From NCBI GenBank assembly GCA_964455395.1, contig CAYVWB010000012.1, positions 15,257 through 79,256 of the forward strand: a stretch of DNA of 64,000 nt, written 5' to 3'. This DNA comes from CAYVWB01 sp964455395 (GTDB lineage Bacteria; Desulfobacterota; Desulfovibrionia; Desulfovibrionales; Desulfovibrionaceae). Under the pieces are notes generated by a model. The model saw only the letters and a program-made list of their open reading frames with translations. It was not told the origin of the DNA and did no database searches. Position numbers and translations under genes: made by a program. Positions within the stretch are counted from its first letter, which is position 1. Every line of letters starts with the position of its first letter. This document shows positions 44,514-52,851 of this stretch, piece by piece.

Positions 44514-45572
44514 ATGCCCACCCCACCCGACGCCACGCCCGCTCCCGCAGAAGACGACTACACAGCCAGACTCCGCGAGCAGGTCGAGCAGTTCCGCCAT
44601 GTGGAGAACGTCCACGACCTCCCCGCCATCCATCACTACTGGCGCGACGCGCACCTCAAACCCTTGTGGCGACGACTCTTCGGAGGCGAGATCATCACGG
44701 ACTTCTATGTCAAGTTCATCCGGGACGCTGCAAGCGAGACCGGCGCCCTTGGCCGGGAGACCGTGCGCGTGACCAGCCTCGGCGCCGGCGACTGCGCCAT
44801 GGAAGTGAAGACTGCCCAAGGCCTGCGCGCCGCCGGTCTGGACCGCGTGGTCATCGAGTGTGTGGAGCTGGCCGACCACGCCATCGAACGCGGCAGGGCA
44901 GCCGCCGCAGCAGCCGGGGTAACCGACATGCTCCGTTTCACCCAGGCGGACGTGAACCGGTGGCGTCCCGAGCAGACCAGCCACGCCGTGATGGCGCACC
45001 ACTCCCTGCACCACTTCGTGGCGCTGGAGGACATCTTTCACCAGGTGAAGGCGGCTCTGACGCCGGGGGGGCTCTTCATCACCAACGACATGATCGGCCG
45101 CAACGGCCACATGCGCTGGCCCGAGGCGCTGCTGCTCATCGACTGCATGTGGGCCAACCTCGATGACGCCCGCAAGTACGATCGCCAGCTCCAACGCTTC
45201 GACGCGCAGTACCGCAATGTGGACTGCTCCGACGAAGGCTTCGAAGGCGTGCGCGCGCAGGACATCCTCCCCTGCTTGCTGGAACGCCTGCACATGCGCG
45301 TCTTCGCGGCGTATGGCGGGCTGGTGGATCCATTCATCGGGCGTCAGTTCGGGCACAACTTCGATCCCGCCGACCCCGCCGACACAACGTTCATCGACAC
45401 GGTGCAGCGCGCCAGCGACCTGCTCATCGACCTCGGCGTGCTCACCCCCACGGGGATGTACGCCGTCATGAGCGCCAGTCCCGGTCAGGAGGTCTATTAC
45501 CGCTGGCGGCCGGAGCGCTGCATCCGCGACCCGGACCGCACCCTGCCGGACATCCACCGTACGGACGAATAA
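44514..45572 (+). CDS. class I SAM-dependent methyltransferase
   Basis: A 352-residue protein. Residues about 75-180 form a Rossmann-type methyltransferase domain with the SAM motif VTSLGAGDCAMEVK, an acidic residue at the end of the second strand (IECVEL) and the later HHSLHHF segment. The N-terminal 60 residues and the C-terminal 150 residues lack motifs known to me. The location beside the deoxysugar operon suggests a sugar or polysaccharide target, but this is only context. The ribosome site is weak. Confidence 0.78.
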   Translation: MPTPPDATPAPAEDDYTARLREQVEQFRHVENVHDLPAIHHYWRDAHLKPLWRRLFGGEIITDFYVKFIRDAASETGALGRETVRVTSLGAGDCAMEVKTAQGLRAAGLDRVVIECVELADHAIERGRAAAAAAGVTDMLRFTQADVNRWRPEQTSHAVMAHHSLHHFVALEDIFHQVKAALTPGGLFITNDMIGRNGHMRWPEALLLIDCMWANLDDARKYDRQLQRFDAQYRNVDCSDEGFEGVRAQDILPCLLERLHMRVFAAYGGLVDPFIGRQFGHNFDPADPADTTFIDTVQRASDLLIDLGVLTPTGMYAVMSASPGQEVYYRWRPERCIRDPDRTLPDIHRTDE

Positions 45573-45578
45573 CCCCGC

Positions 45579-45609
45579 CGAAAGGCGCCCGAAGACGCCT
45601 CCTTTCGGT
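45579..45609 (+). terminator. hairpin after the methyltransferase gene
   Basis: CCGAAA (45579-45584) pairs with TTTCGG (45604-45609), and inside it GGCG pairs with CGCC, leaving a small bulge. It begins just after the stop codon. The trailing sequence is GTGAAAAG, not a T-run, so it is only terminator-like. Confidence 0.45.
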
Positions 45610-45710
45610 GAAAAGACAGTGGATTCAGATGCTGGACGTTGTCCGGAACCACGCCCCGGACGTACGATGGCTCCCGTCGCATCGCACCTTCAACAGACGG
45701 GAGGCCATCC

Positions 45711-46130
45711 ATGCCCAAGACTGTTTCCCCCGAACGGGACCGCTCCACGTTCTCCACCCTCGCGCATGTGCTGCTGGCCGTGTGCCTCTGCTGCGCAGCG
45801 GCGCTGTGCTCGACCGCAGCGCACGCCGAGCGCGACACCCCAGTCGTCACCGGGGCGCACTGGACCAATTCCACCATGCAGGAGAAGCAAGCTTTCCTGA
45901 TGGGCATGGCCACGGTCATCGAGCTGGAACAGGAGATCCGCGGCGGCGAGGTCCCCGCCGAGGCATGCAAGAGCCTCATTCCCGGCTGGGTGACAGGGCT
46001 TTCCGGACACACCCTCACCCAGGTGCTCGAAGGCTTGGATGCGTGGTACGCCGCCCATCCGGACAAGCTGCAGACGCCCGTGGCCGAGGCCTTGTGGGTA
46101 GACTTCGTGAAACCGAAACTGGACAACTAG
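45711..46130 (+). CDS. small exported hypothetical protein
   Basis: A 139-residue protein with a signal peptide (hydrophobic residues about 18-38, cleavage likely after AHA). The mature part is helical, has one cysteine (ACKSLI) and ends with LDAWYAAHPDKLQTPV and a conserved-looking tryptophan. This LD-W/FY-x-x-HP arrangement is common in small periplasmic proteins of unknown role. GGGAGG lies 6 bp before the ATG, which excludes the longer frame from 45639. A glycine-zipper lipoprotein gene follows 10 bp later. Confidence 0.7.
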   Translation: MPKTVSPERDRSTFSTLAHVLLAVCLCCAAALCSTAAHAERDTPVVTGAHWTNSTMQEKQAFLMGMATVIELEQEIRGGEVPAEACKSLIPGWVTGLSGHTLTQVLEGLDAWYAAHPDKLQTPVAEALWVDFVKPKLDN

Positions 46131-46140
46131 GGGGATCCTC

Positions 46141-46410
46141 ATGCAACGACTTCTCCACTCCTTCGTCTTCCCCCTCGCCCTCTTGACGCTGGTCGCCCTG
46201 GCCGCCTGCACCAACATGACGCCTACCCAGCAGGGCGCGCTCTCCGGGGGCGTCATCGGCGCGGGAACCGGCGCAGGCATCTCGGCCATTTCAGGCGGCA
46301 ACGCCGGCGTGGGCGCAGCCCTTGGCGGCGCTCTGGGCACGGTGGGCGGCGCCCTCTACGGTCAACAGCAGGAACGACAACGTCGGGAAGGCTACCGGCC
46401 CGCGCCGTAG
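46141..46410 (+). CDS. glycine-zipper lipoprotein
   Basis: An 89-residue protein. The signal peptide ends in LVALAAC, a good lipobox, so the mature protein starts at the lipid-modified cysteine (residue 23). It is followed by a glycine zipper (GGVIGAGTGAG and GGALGTVGGA), which inserts into or packs on a membrane, and a short charged tail. Such outer-membrane lipoproteins are common in Gram-negative bacteria. It is likely cotranscribed with the exported protein 10 bp upstream. Confidence 0.85.
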   Translation: MQRLLHSFVFPLALLTLVALAACTNMTPTQQGALSGGVIGAGTGAGISAISGGNAGVGAALGGALGTVGGALYGQQQERQRREGYRPAP

Positions 46411-46544
46411 GGTCGTCTCCACCCAAACCCGGAGGTTCCGCTCCGAGACGCCTTGGCGAGCCGCGCGCGGCCTTGAGCGGGGAGAAACCCTGCTCGAGGC
46501 CGGCGCCCTCTCTTGCGTCAGGAGCCGTGGGCGCACAGGGCGGC

Positions 46545-49500
46545 TCAGCGCTGCAGTGCGTCGTCCGCCAGGGCGCCCCGGCCGCCCCGCAGCAGCAACC
46601 GACGCAGAGCGCGACGTTCTTCTTCGGGCCAGACTGCAGCCGTGTCCGCGGCGGCGTCTTCCAGCTTGCCGAGCAGCCGCGCCGCGGTCTGTTCCTGGAC
46701 GAGGTACGCCTCCACCAACTCGGCCAGGCTGGCGGCGGCGAGACGTCTGGAGAGCCACCCCAACCCTTCTTGATAGACGATGCGTGACGCCGCCGCAGCA
46801 GCCAGCAACGCCGCCAGGTAGCGCGGCGGCAAGCCGGTCAGCAAGCGTTCGGGCCGCCGCTCCGCCAGAAGCGGGGGGCAGTAGTCGAAGAGCAGCACGC
46901 GCCACGGCGAGCCCTCGCGCAAGTTCGGCGGATCTTCAGCCAGGGCCTCTTCCAGCAGATCCGCCGCCGCGGTGATCTCCAGAGACAACGCCGAGGACAA
47001 CGCCGAAAGGGGCGTGCGGTCTCCACTGGCGGCGCGTTCGCGCAGCAGCAGCCGCGCTTCGTCCTCGGCGCGGCGTTCCAGCAGCGCCAGCACCTCGCGG
47101 ACATAGCGCGGCTTTTCCTCCAGGAATTCGGCTTCCGTCATGGCGAGACCGGCCAGCACTTCGTAGGAAGAGCAGATGACCCCCGTTTTGTTGGCGGAAG
47201 GGCCGGGCGCGATCAACGCGCCAGCCTGCTCCAGCTTGGCGCGCGCCTCCGCCGAGAGGAAGAGATTCGCGCCCTCCACGATGACCCGCGCCGTGGGCGA
47301 GCCGCGGTCGTCCAGAAAGGTCCGCCAGTTCTTGGCGTTGAGAGTGTCCGGCCGCCCCCCGGCGGGGATGAACAGATCCGCACGGGCTGTGGCGAAGAGC
47401 GTGTTGCGCCGCTTCTGGCCCTCAGGCGTGGCCGCAGACTCCACGAAAGCCCCCTCGCCGCGCAGGACGTCGGTCGGGAAGTCCGCAATGGAGCGCTCCT
47501 CGGCGATGAGTCGCGACAAGGCGGCGTGGTCCAGTCCCTCGGGATCGAAAGCGGCGCCGCTGCCGTCGCTCACGGCCACGATGCGCGCGGTGTTCGGGTA
47601 GTCCCGCATGAGGATGCGCATGGCGTTGCCGGCCACGTCGCCTCGCGGCCCCCCCGTGAACTTGACGGCGAAGGGCTCGCGCGCGGGATCCACGCCCACG
47701 GCGGTCAGGAGATGGCGCGCGTAAACCACCACCCCCAGCGACGTGACGCCGTACTCCTTGTGGTTCACGCCGGCGCGGGGTTTGGAGCTCATGAAAGCCA
47801 GCGGCCAGCGGTAGCCGCGTTCGCCGGCGCGACGCACGAACCACTCGATGTGGCGCTCGGCGATCTGTTCGTCCGGCCCCAGATAGAGCAGTTCCTCGCG
47901 GCCGAGGTAGTCCTTCACCATGGGCGCGGTGTAGCGCGGCAAATCGTCGCCGGAGTCTGCAGGCGCTGCGACGAGGTCCAGGATGGCGTCCGCGAACCCC
48001 CGTACACAGAGGTCGAGGTCCGCTTCGGGACCCAGCAGCAACACGGCCTTGGCGCCGCCTTCGGGAATATCCTTGTTCTTGAGTTGTTGCGCATGCGCCA
48101 AAGCGGCGGCTTCCTTGTAGAGTCTGTTGGATTCCAGCTCGAACTGTTCCTGGGTGCGGGTGGTGACCACGCGCACGCCGCCGCGGGCCGTCTGCCGATG
48201 GCGCACGTGGAAGCCCTGGGCGTAGGGTCCATGGACGAAGTAGATGGCGTAAGGCCGGGGTCGTTCGTGCTGGGAGTCGCCGGCGTGCAGGGTGGGGGCC
48301 ACCAGCTCCAGGCAGGTCGGGTCCAGTCGGAACGCCAGGCAGCAGTGTCCCGGGAGGAACGCGTTGGTGCGCATGGAGTGGCGGAAGAGTTCGTGGATGG
48401 CGGCCAACGACCCTTCGGCCACGGGGTCGTCCATGGCGGCGAGGGCTTCGTCCAGTGCGCGGGAGAGCTCCGCCTGCAGGAGGTCGGCGGCGTCGTCATC
48501 CATCGTCGGATCGAAACGGGCTTCAAAAAAACGCACGAGCAGCATGACGGCGTCCGGCTGGCGGAGCAGGGCCTCCACCATATTGTCCGCCGTGTAGGCC
48601 CAGAGGTTCTCGGCGATGAGGAACTGGTGTGCGAACTCGCATCCGGCCATCAGTGTCATCACTTGTCGCAGCCGCAGACCATGGGCGTCGGCAAGAGCTT
48701 CCAGGCCGTGCGGAGCGTACCATTTCAGCCGTTCCAGGTCATCTTGCAGGCGCGCCCAGGCTTCGCTTTCCGGGTCGAGAAGCGTCTCCTGCGCCACGCT
48801 CGGGCGCACATAGAAGCTCAGAACGACCATGCCGCGGCGGCCCTCTTCCCGGACGAAGTCCGGTCCGGCCGCATCGAAATGGTCCAGATACCCGCGCCGT
48901 ACGTCCAGGCCGTGACGCGCCAGCAGGCGCAAAGCCGTACGCAAGAGCCCTGTGCGCGGGGGGTCCGGCATGGTGAGCATGACGCGGCTTTCTCCGGCGT
49001 CTGCAAGCGACTCGCACGATGCAGAGGACCCTTCCCGGTCGGCGATGGACAGCGCCGCCACGAAATGGCGCAGGCTGCGTTCCGGATCGAATTTTTCGAT
49101 GTAGTCCTCACACGCGGCGGCCAGGAAACGGGCGAACCGGTCCTCCCAGCCGTCGAGGAAAGCGACTGGGACGCCGGTCGTCTCGGGATGTGCGCCCACA
49201 TGCTGCGTCATGGCCGTGCGTGCTGCTGCGAAGGCGGGGGATTCCGGATCGGCCGGGGGCTGGGGCGCCAGGAGGAAGGTGGCGAGGCGGACGGCGTCGT
49301 CGCGGCTGGCGTATAGCCGTGCGGTGTGGATGTCGCGCTCGGCGCGGGAATCCGGAGTCTCGGACGGGCCGCCGTGGCGATTGCCGAGACGGTTCATGAT
49401 GGCGCCCAAAGCGTCCGGCAGTGACCCCGGCGCGATGTATGTGGCCACGCCGCGGTCGGGATCGCTCCAGCTGACGACGCCCCGCGCTTCCAGCAGGGGC

Positions 49501-49757
49501 GCGTCCTCGGCGCGAGCAGTCGGGTCCGCCATGGGCGTGACGCCGCCCGTGGCCAGCACCATGAGATGGCGCGTCACCTCTTGCGCAGTGTGGCTGCGGA
49601 AATAGTAGGCGGGCATGGCCTGACGGAACCACGGCGCGAGGCGTTCGATCTCACGACGGAACGTCTCCACGGCGACGGCGGGAGCCTCGTCGTGGGAAAA
49701 AACGGTGGGCTCGTCGGCCGTCGCGTTCCGGGCGGCAGAGAGCAGGCGGTCGTGCAT
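46545..49757 (-). CDS. large NAD-specific glutamate dehydrogenase
   Basis: A 1070-residue protein of the large GDH class. The catalytic region lies at about 480-870, with RGGVRVVTTR, the lysine-rich NKDIPEGGAKAVLL, the KPRAGVNHKEYG segment and the dinucleotide-binding part around VSDGSGAAF; EGANLF and the cofactor-site SANKTGV follow. The N-terminal 450 residues are the regulatory part typical of GDH2-like enzymes. It converts glutamate to 2-oxoglutarate and ammonia with NAD+. GGAG 8 bp upstream supports 49757 rather than 49811. Confidence 0.88.
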   Translation of the reverse strand: MHDRLLSAARNATADEPTVFSHDEAPAVAVETFRREIERLAPWFRQAMPAYYFRSHTAQEVTRHLMVLATGGVTPMADPTARAEDAPLLEARGVVSWSDPDRGVATYIAPGSLPDALGAIMNRLGNRHGGPSETPDSRAERDIHTARLYASRDDAVRLATFLLAPQPPADPESPAFAAARTAMTQHVGAHPETTGVPVAFLDGWEDRFARFLAAACEDYIEKFDPERSLRHFVAALSIADREGSSASCESLADAGESRVMLTMPDPPRTGLLRTALRLLARHGLDVRRGYLDHFDAAGPDFVREEGRRGMVVLSFYVRPSVAQETLLDPESEAWARLQDDLERLKWYAPHGLEALADAHGLRLRQVMTLMAGCEFAHQFLIAENLWAYTADNMVEALLRQPDAVMLLVRFFEARFDPTMDDDAADLLQAELSRALDEALAAMDDPVAEGSLAAIHELFRHSMRTNAFLPGHCCLAFRLDPTCLELVAPTLHAGDSQHERPRPYAIYFVHGPYAQGFHVRHRQTARGGVRVVTTRTQEQFELESNRLYKEAAALAHAQQLKNKDIPEGGAKAVLLLGPEADLDLCVRGFADAILDLVAAPADSGDDLPRYTAPMVKDYLGREELLYLGPDEQIAERHIEWFVRRAGERGYRWPLAFMSSKPRAGVNHKEYGVTSLGVVVYARHLLTAVGVDPAREPFAVKFTGGPRGDVAGNAMRILMRDYPNTARIVAVSDGSGAAFDPEGLDHAALSRLIAEERSIADFPTDVLRGEGAFVESAATPEGQKRRNTLFATARADLFIPAGGRPDTLNAKNWRTFLDDRGSPTARVIVEGANLFLSAEARAKLEQAGALIAPGPSANKTGVICSSYEVLAGLAMTEAEFLEEKPRYVREVLALLERRAEDEARLLLRERAASGDRTPLSALSSALSLEITAAADLLEEALAEDPPNLREGSPWRVLLFDYCPPLLAERRPERLLTGLPPRYLAALLAAAAASRIVYQEGLGWLSRRLAAASLAELVEAYLVQEQTAARLLGKLEDAAADTAAVWPEEERRALRRLLLRGGRGALADDALQR

Positions 49758-49977
49758 GAGCGGGACTCCGGTGGGACTCGCGGCCCAGGTGGCGGGACGA
49801 GGTGGTGACAACGCGGCGGCGGCCTGCCATGTCCGATCAATCCACTTTCCGCCATCGGGGGCGCGGGGTCAAGTGGTCGCCGGCGCGTCTTCGTGAAACT
49901 CGCGGCCAACGCCTTGCCCAACATCGCCGGAGCGGGTAGGAGGGCGCATGCGCCATGCGCAGCCTCAAGGAGGGGCG

Positions 49978-51264
49978 ATGCCCATAGACTACAACCATAT
50001 CCGTTGTGTGGTGAACGTGGATGTCCTGCGCGCCAACTTCGAACTGCTGCGGGCGCGCGCTCAGGAAGATGAAGCGTGCCTCCGCGAAGGCGAACGCGTC
50101 TGCGAGATGATCCCCGTGGTGAAAGCCGACGCCTACGGGCATGGCCTCGTTTCATGCGCCAAAGCCTTGGCCGCGGACCTCTACGCGGACGGCTCCCCCA
50201 ATCAGCCGGCGCACGCCGGCGCGGAACTCGTCTCGCCGGGAGCGCGGCTGTTGGCCGTGGGCACGGCGGAGGAGGGCGCGCGTCTGCGCGAAGCCGGGTT
50301 CGCGGGACGCATCATGGTGCTGCTGGGCGTGGTTGCGGAAGCCTCGGCCGAGGGCGATGCGCTCCACCAGGACGACGCCGAGCTCTGCGTAACCCACGCG
50401 CTGACTCCCGTGTTGAGCCGCCTGGAGCAGTGCGCGCGGCTCTCGCAAGCTTCCGTCCGCTTGGGTCGCCCTGCAGCCATGGCCGTGAAGGTGGACACGG
50501 GGATGGCGCGTCTGGGCTTTTCCGAAGCAACCTTGCCCGACGTCATCGATGCGCTGAAGACCCTGCCGGGGCTGCGGCCGTTGTGGCTGGTCTCCCACCT
50601 CGCCACGGCGGACGAGCCCGAATCCGAAGCGTACGTGCGCGCGCAGGCCGAGCGCTTCGACCGCTTCCGGGACGCCTTCGACGCCGCCGGTCTGCCCATG
50701 CGCGCCTGCCTGGCGAACTCCGCGGGGCTCCTCGCGCACAAATGCGTCCATTACGATGGCGTGCGGCCCGGCATCGCCCTGTATGGGGCCAACCCCTTCC
50801 ATGGCGGTCCCTGGGAAGCCCAAGGCGCCGGACTGCAGCTCGCCATGCGGGTCACGGCGCCGGTCTATCAGGTCCACCCCTTGCGCGCCGGGGAATCCAT
50901 CAGCTACGGCCGCACATTCACCGCCCAACGCGACATGACCGTGGCCGTGGTGGGCGCAGGCTATGCGGACGGCTATGCGCGAACGCTCTCCAACAAGGCG
51001 GCCATGGGGGTGCGGGGCCGACTGGCGCCGGTGGTCGGCCGGGTGTGCATGCAGATGACGGCAGTGGACGTGAGCGCCATCCCCACCGTCCGCGCCGGCG
51101 ACGAGGCGACGCTGCTGGGCGCAGGGGATACCGCCGCCGGGGAATCCGTCTCCGTGGAGGCGCTGGCCGGGTGGTGGGGCACCATCCCGTACGAGGTGTT
51201 CTGCATTCTGGGGTTGAACCGGACTTCGCACACGGGACGGCTCGCTGCGGTGGAGTGGCCGTAG
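49978..51264 (+). CDS. alr: alanine racemase
   Basis: A 428-residue PLP enzyme. K49 in PVVKADAYGHG binds PLP, and the catalytic tyrosine lies in ESISYGRTF; VGRVCMQMTAVD is also conserved. It makes D-alanine for peptidoglycan. It is about 50 residues longer than typical Alr, with extra sequence at residues 25-42 and 65-75. AAGGAGG is 6 bp before the ATG at 49978. It stands upstream of the rpsF operon. Confidence 0.95.
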   Translation: MPIDYNHIRCVVNVDVLRANFELLRARAQEDEACLREGERVCEMIPVVKADAYGHGLVSCAKALAADLYADGSPNQPAHAGAELVSPGARLLAVGTAEEGARLREAGFAGRIMVLLGVVAEASAEGDALHQDDAELCVTHALTPVLSRLEQCARLSQASVRLGRPAAMAVKVDTGMARLGFSEATLPDVIDALKTLPGLRPLWLVSHLATADEPESEAYVRAQAERFDRFRDAFDAAGLPMRACLANSAGLLAHKCVHYDGVRPGIALYGANPFHGGPWEAQGAGLQLAMRVTAPVYQVHPLRAGESISYGRTFTAQRDMTVAVVGAGYADGYARTLSNKAAMGVRGRLAPVVGRVCMQMTAVDVSAIPTVRAGDEATLLGAGDTAAGESVSVEALAGWWGTIPYEVFCILGLNRTSHTGRLAAVEWP

Positions 51265-51274
51265 GAGTTTTTGG

Positions 51275-51304
51275 TTGACTGTGGTCGCCGGTCTCGTGTA
51301 TGGA
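51275..51304 (+). promoter_or_regulatory. possible promoter of the rpsF operon
   Basis: TTGACT, 18 bp, TATGGA lies 93 bp before rpsF and just after the alr stop. The -35 is good and the -10 is fair. Ribosomal operons normally have their own promoter, which supports the call, but read-through from alr is also possible. Confidence 0.45.
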
Positions 51305-51396
51305 CATCGATTCCACCTTGCTCCCACGTTGCGCCACGGCCTGGTCGGCCATGGCGGCTGCGCGTGGGGGCCATACGACCACAAGGAGACCGCCAC

Positions 51397-51723
51397 ATGC
51401 GAACCTATGAAACGCTGCTCCTGCTGAGCCCCGAGCTCTCCACGGAGGAGGCGCAGGCCATCATCGAGAACCTGAAGGGGTTGCTGGAGCGTCAGGAAGC
51501 CCAGATCATCGAGGAAGATGACTGGGGCATGCGCGACCTCGCCTACCCTGTCAACAAAGTCATGCGGGGCCAGTATTTCCGCCTGGTGTACGCTGCTCCC
51601 GGCGCCGCCGTGGGCGAACTGGAGCGCATCATCCGCATCACGGACGGCGTGTTCAAGTTCGTGACCGTGAAGCTCCAGGACGACTACCAGCCCGCCACCG
51701 AAACCGCAGAGGAGGCCAGCTAG
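51397..51723 (+). CDS. rpsF: 30S ribosomal protein S6
   Basis: A 108-residue protein, normal for S6. [14 protein letters not shown] and [16 protein letters not shown] are conserved. It pairs with S18 in the platform of the small subunit. AAGGAG is 7 bp before the ATG. First gene of rpsF-rpsR-rplI; rpsR follows 2 bp after the stop. Confidence 0.97.
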   Translation: MRTYETLLLLSPELSTEEAQAIIENLKGLLERQEAQIIEEDDWGMRDLAYPVNKVMRGQYFRLVYAAPGAAVGELERIIRITDGVFKFVTVKLQDDYQPATETAEEAS

Positions 51724-51725
51724 CC

Positions 51726-51989
51726 ATGGCGTTCAAGAAACGTTTCGCACCCCGCCGCAAGTTCTGCCGCTTCTGCGCCAACCCCGAACTGCCCCTGGAC
51801 TACAAGCGTCCCGACGTGCTCAAGGAGTTCGTCACCGAGCGCGGCAAGATCATCGCGCGTCGCATCACCGGCACCTGCGCCAAGCACCAGCGCCGGCTCA
51901 CCACGGAGATCAAGCGCTCCCGGCAGATGGCCTTGCTGTACTACACGGCCACGCACTCCAGCGAAGTGCTCAAGAAGACGGGACTGTAG
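51726..51989 (+). CDS. rpsR: 30S ribosomal protein S18
   Basis: An 87-residue basic protein. The N-terminal RRKFCRFC carries the cysteine pair common in S18, and [20 protein letters not shown] is strongly conserved. It binds S6 and 16S rRNA. Its ribosome site overlaps the end of rpsF, so translation is coupled. The presence of the CxxC pair marks it as the zinc-ribbon-like form. Confidence 0.97.
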   Translation: MAFKKRFAPRRKFCRFCANPELPLDYKRPDVLKEFVTERGKIIARRITGTCAKHQRRLTTEIKRSRQMALLYYTATHSSEVLKKTGL

Positions 51990-51999
51990 GGAGGCCATC

Positions 52000-52662
52000 A
52001 TGAAGCTCATTCTCAGAGCAGATATCGACAATCTCGGCCAACTGGGCGAAGTCGTCACCGTCAAGCCCGGCTACGGCCGCAATTTCCTCTTGCCCAAGGG
52101 TCTGGCCATGCTCGCCACGGACTCCAACCTCAAAGTCTTCGAGCAGGAGCGCAAAAAGCTCCAAGCCAAGATCGACGCCGCCAAAGCCGCTGCGCAAGAC
52201 CTCGCGGACAAGGCCGCCGCCGCCGAAGTCGTCATCGAAGTCCGCGTGGGTGAGAACGACCGCCTCTACGGCTCCGTCACCACCGTGGAGATCGCCAAAG
52301 CCGTGGCTGACGCCATCAGCGTGGACGAGGAAATCATCGATCGCCGCAAGATCTACCTGGACGAGCCCATCCGCGCGCTCGGCATCTACAAAGCGCCCTT
52401 CCGGCCTTACCCCGAAGTGCAGGTGGACATCACCGTCAAGGTCATCCGTCACGGCGGCACCGTGGAGGAAGTGGAGCGCATGATGGCCCAGCAGCAGGAA
52501 GCCGAAGCCGTGGAAGAAGCGGCCGAAGCCCTTGCAGAAATGGGCGGCGAAGCCCCTGAAGCAGCGGAAGACGCCGGCCTGACAGCCGTGGACGCCCCCG
52601 AAGCGACTGCGCCCGAAGGCTCCGAGCTGGAGACCCCCGACGAAGCGACGCCCCAAGCCTGA
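52000..52662 (+). CDS. rplI: 50S ribosomal protein L9 with acidic C-terminal extension
   Basis: A 220-residue protein. The N-terminal domain (1-50) has GYGRNFLLPKGLA, followed by the long connecting helix and the C-terminal RNA-binding domain to about residue 150. The last 65-70 residues, which the usual L9 (about 150 residues) lacks, are rich in Glu, Ala and Pro. L9 helps fidelity and frame keeping. GGGAGG precedes the ATG. Last gene of the ribosomal operon; a terminator follows. Confidence 0.95.
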   Translation: MKLILRADIDNLGQLGEVVTVKPGYGRNFLLPKGLAMLATDSNLKVFEQERKKLQAKIDAAKAAAQDLADKAAAAEVVIEVRVGENDRLYGSVTTVEIAKAVADAISVDEEIIDRRKIYLDEPIRALGIYKAPFRPYPEVQVDITVKVIRHGGTVEEVERMMAQQQEAEAVEEAAEALAEMGGEAPEAAEDAGLTAVDAPEATAPEGSELETPDEATPQA

Positions 52663-52683
52663 CCCCGACCCGAAATGTGCATG

Positions 52684-52718
52684 AACGCCCCGGCCGTGTG
52701 ACGCGACCGGGGCGTTTT
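52684..52718 (+). terminator. intrinsic terminator after rplI
   Basis: AACGCCCCGG (52684-52693) pairs with CCGGGGCGTT (52707-52716) over 10 bp, and the run TTTT follows within and beyond the stem. It lies 22 bp after the rplI stop, and separates the ribosomal operon from dnaB. Confidence 0.88.
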
Positions 52719-52851
52719 CTCGTGGAGCAGACCGTGAGCGCGCGTCCGGTCCGAGCCGATTCCACCGGCATCCTGCAGGTCGAGACCCCCCCGGAGGCCC
52801 GGCTCGAAACCCTTTGCACATTCGACGACGACTGGGTACAGTCCGCGAACC

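Noticed and set aside
51240..51272. Terminator after alr (ACGG...CCGT followed by TTTTT)
   Set aside because: The stem is only 4-5 bp with a long loop; the T-run alone is not enough.
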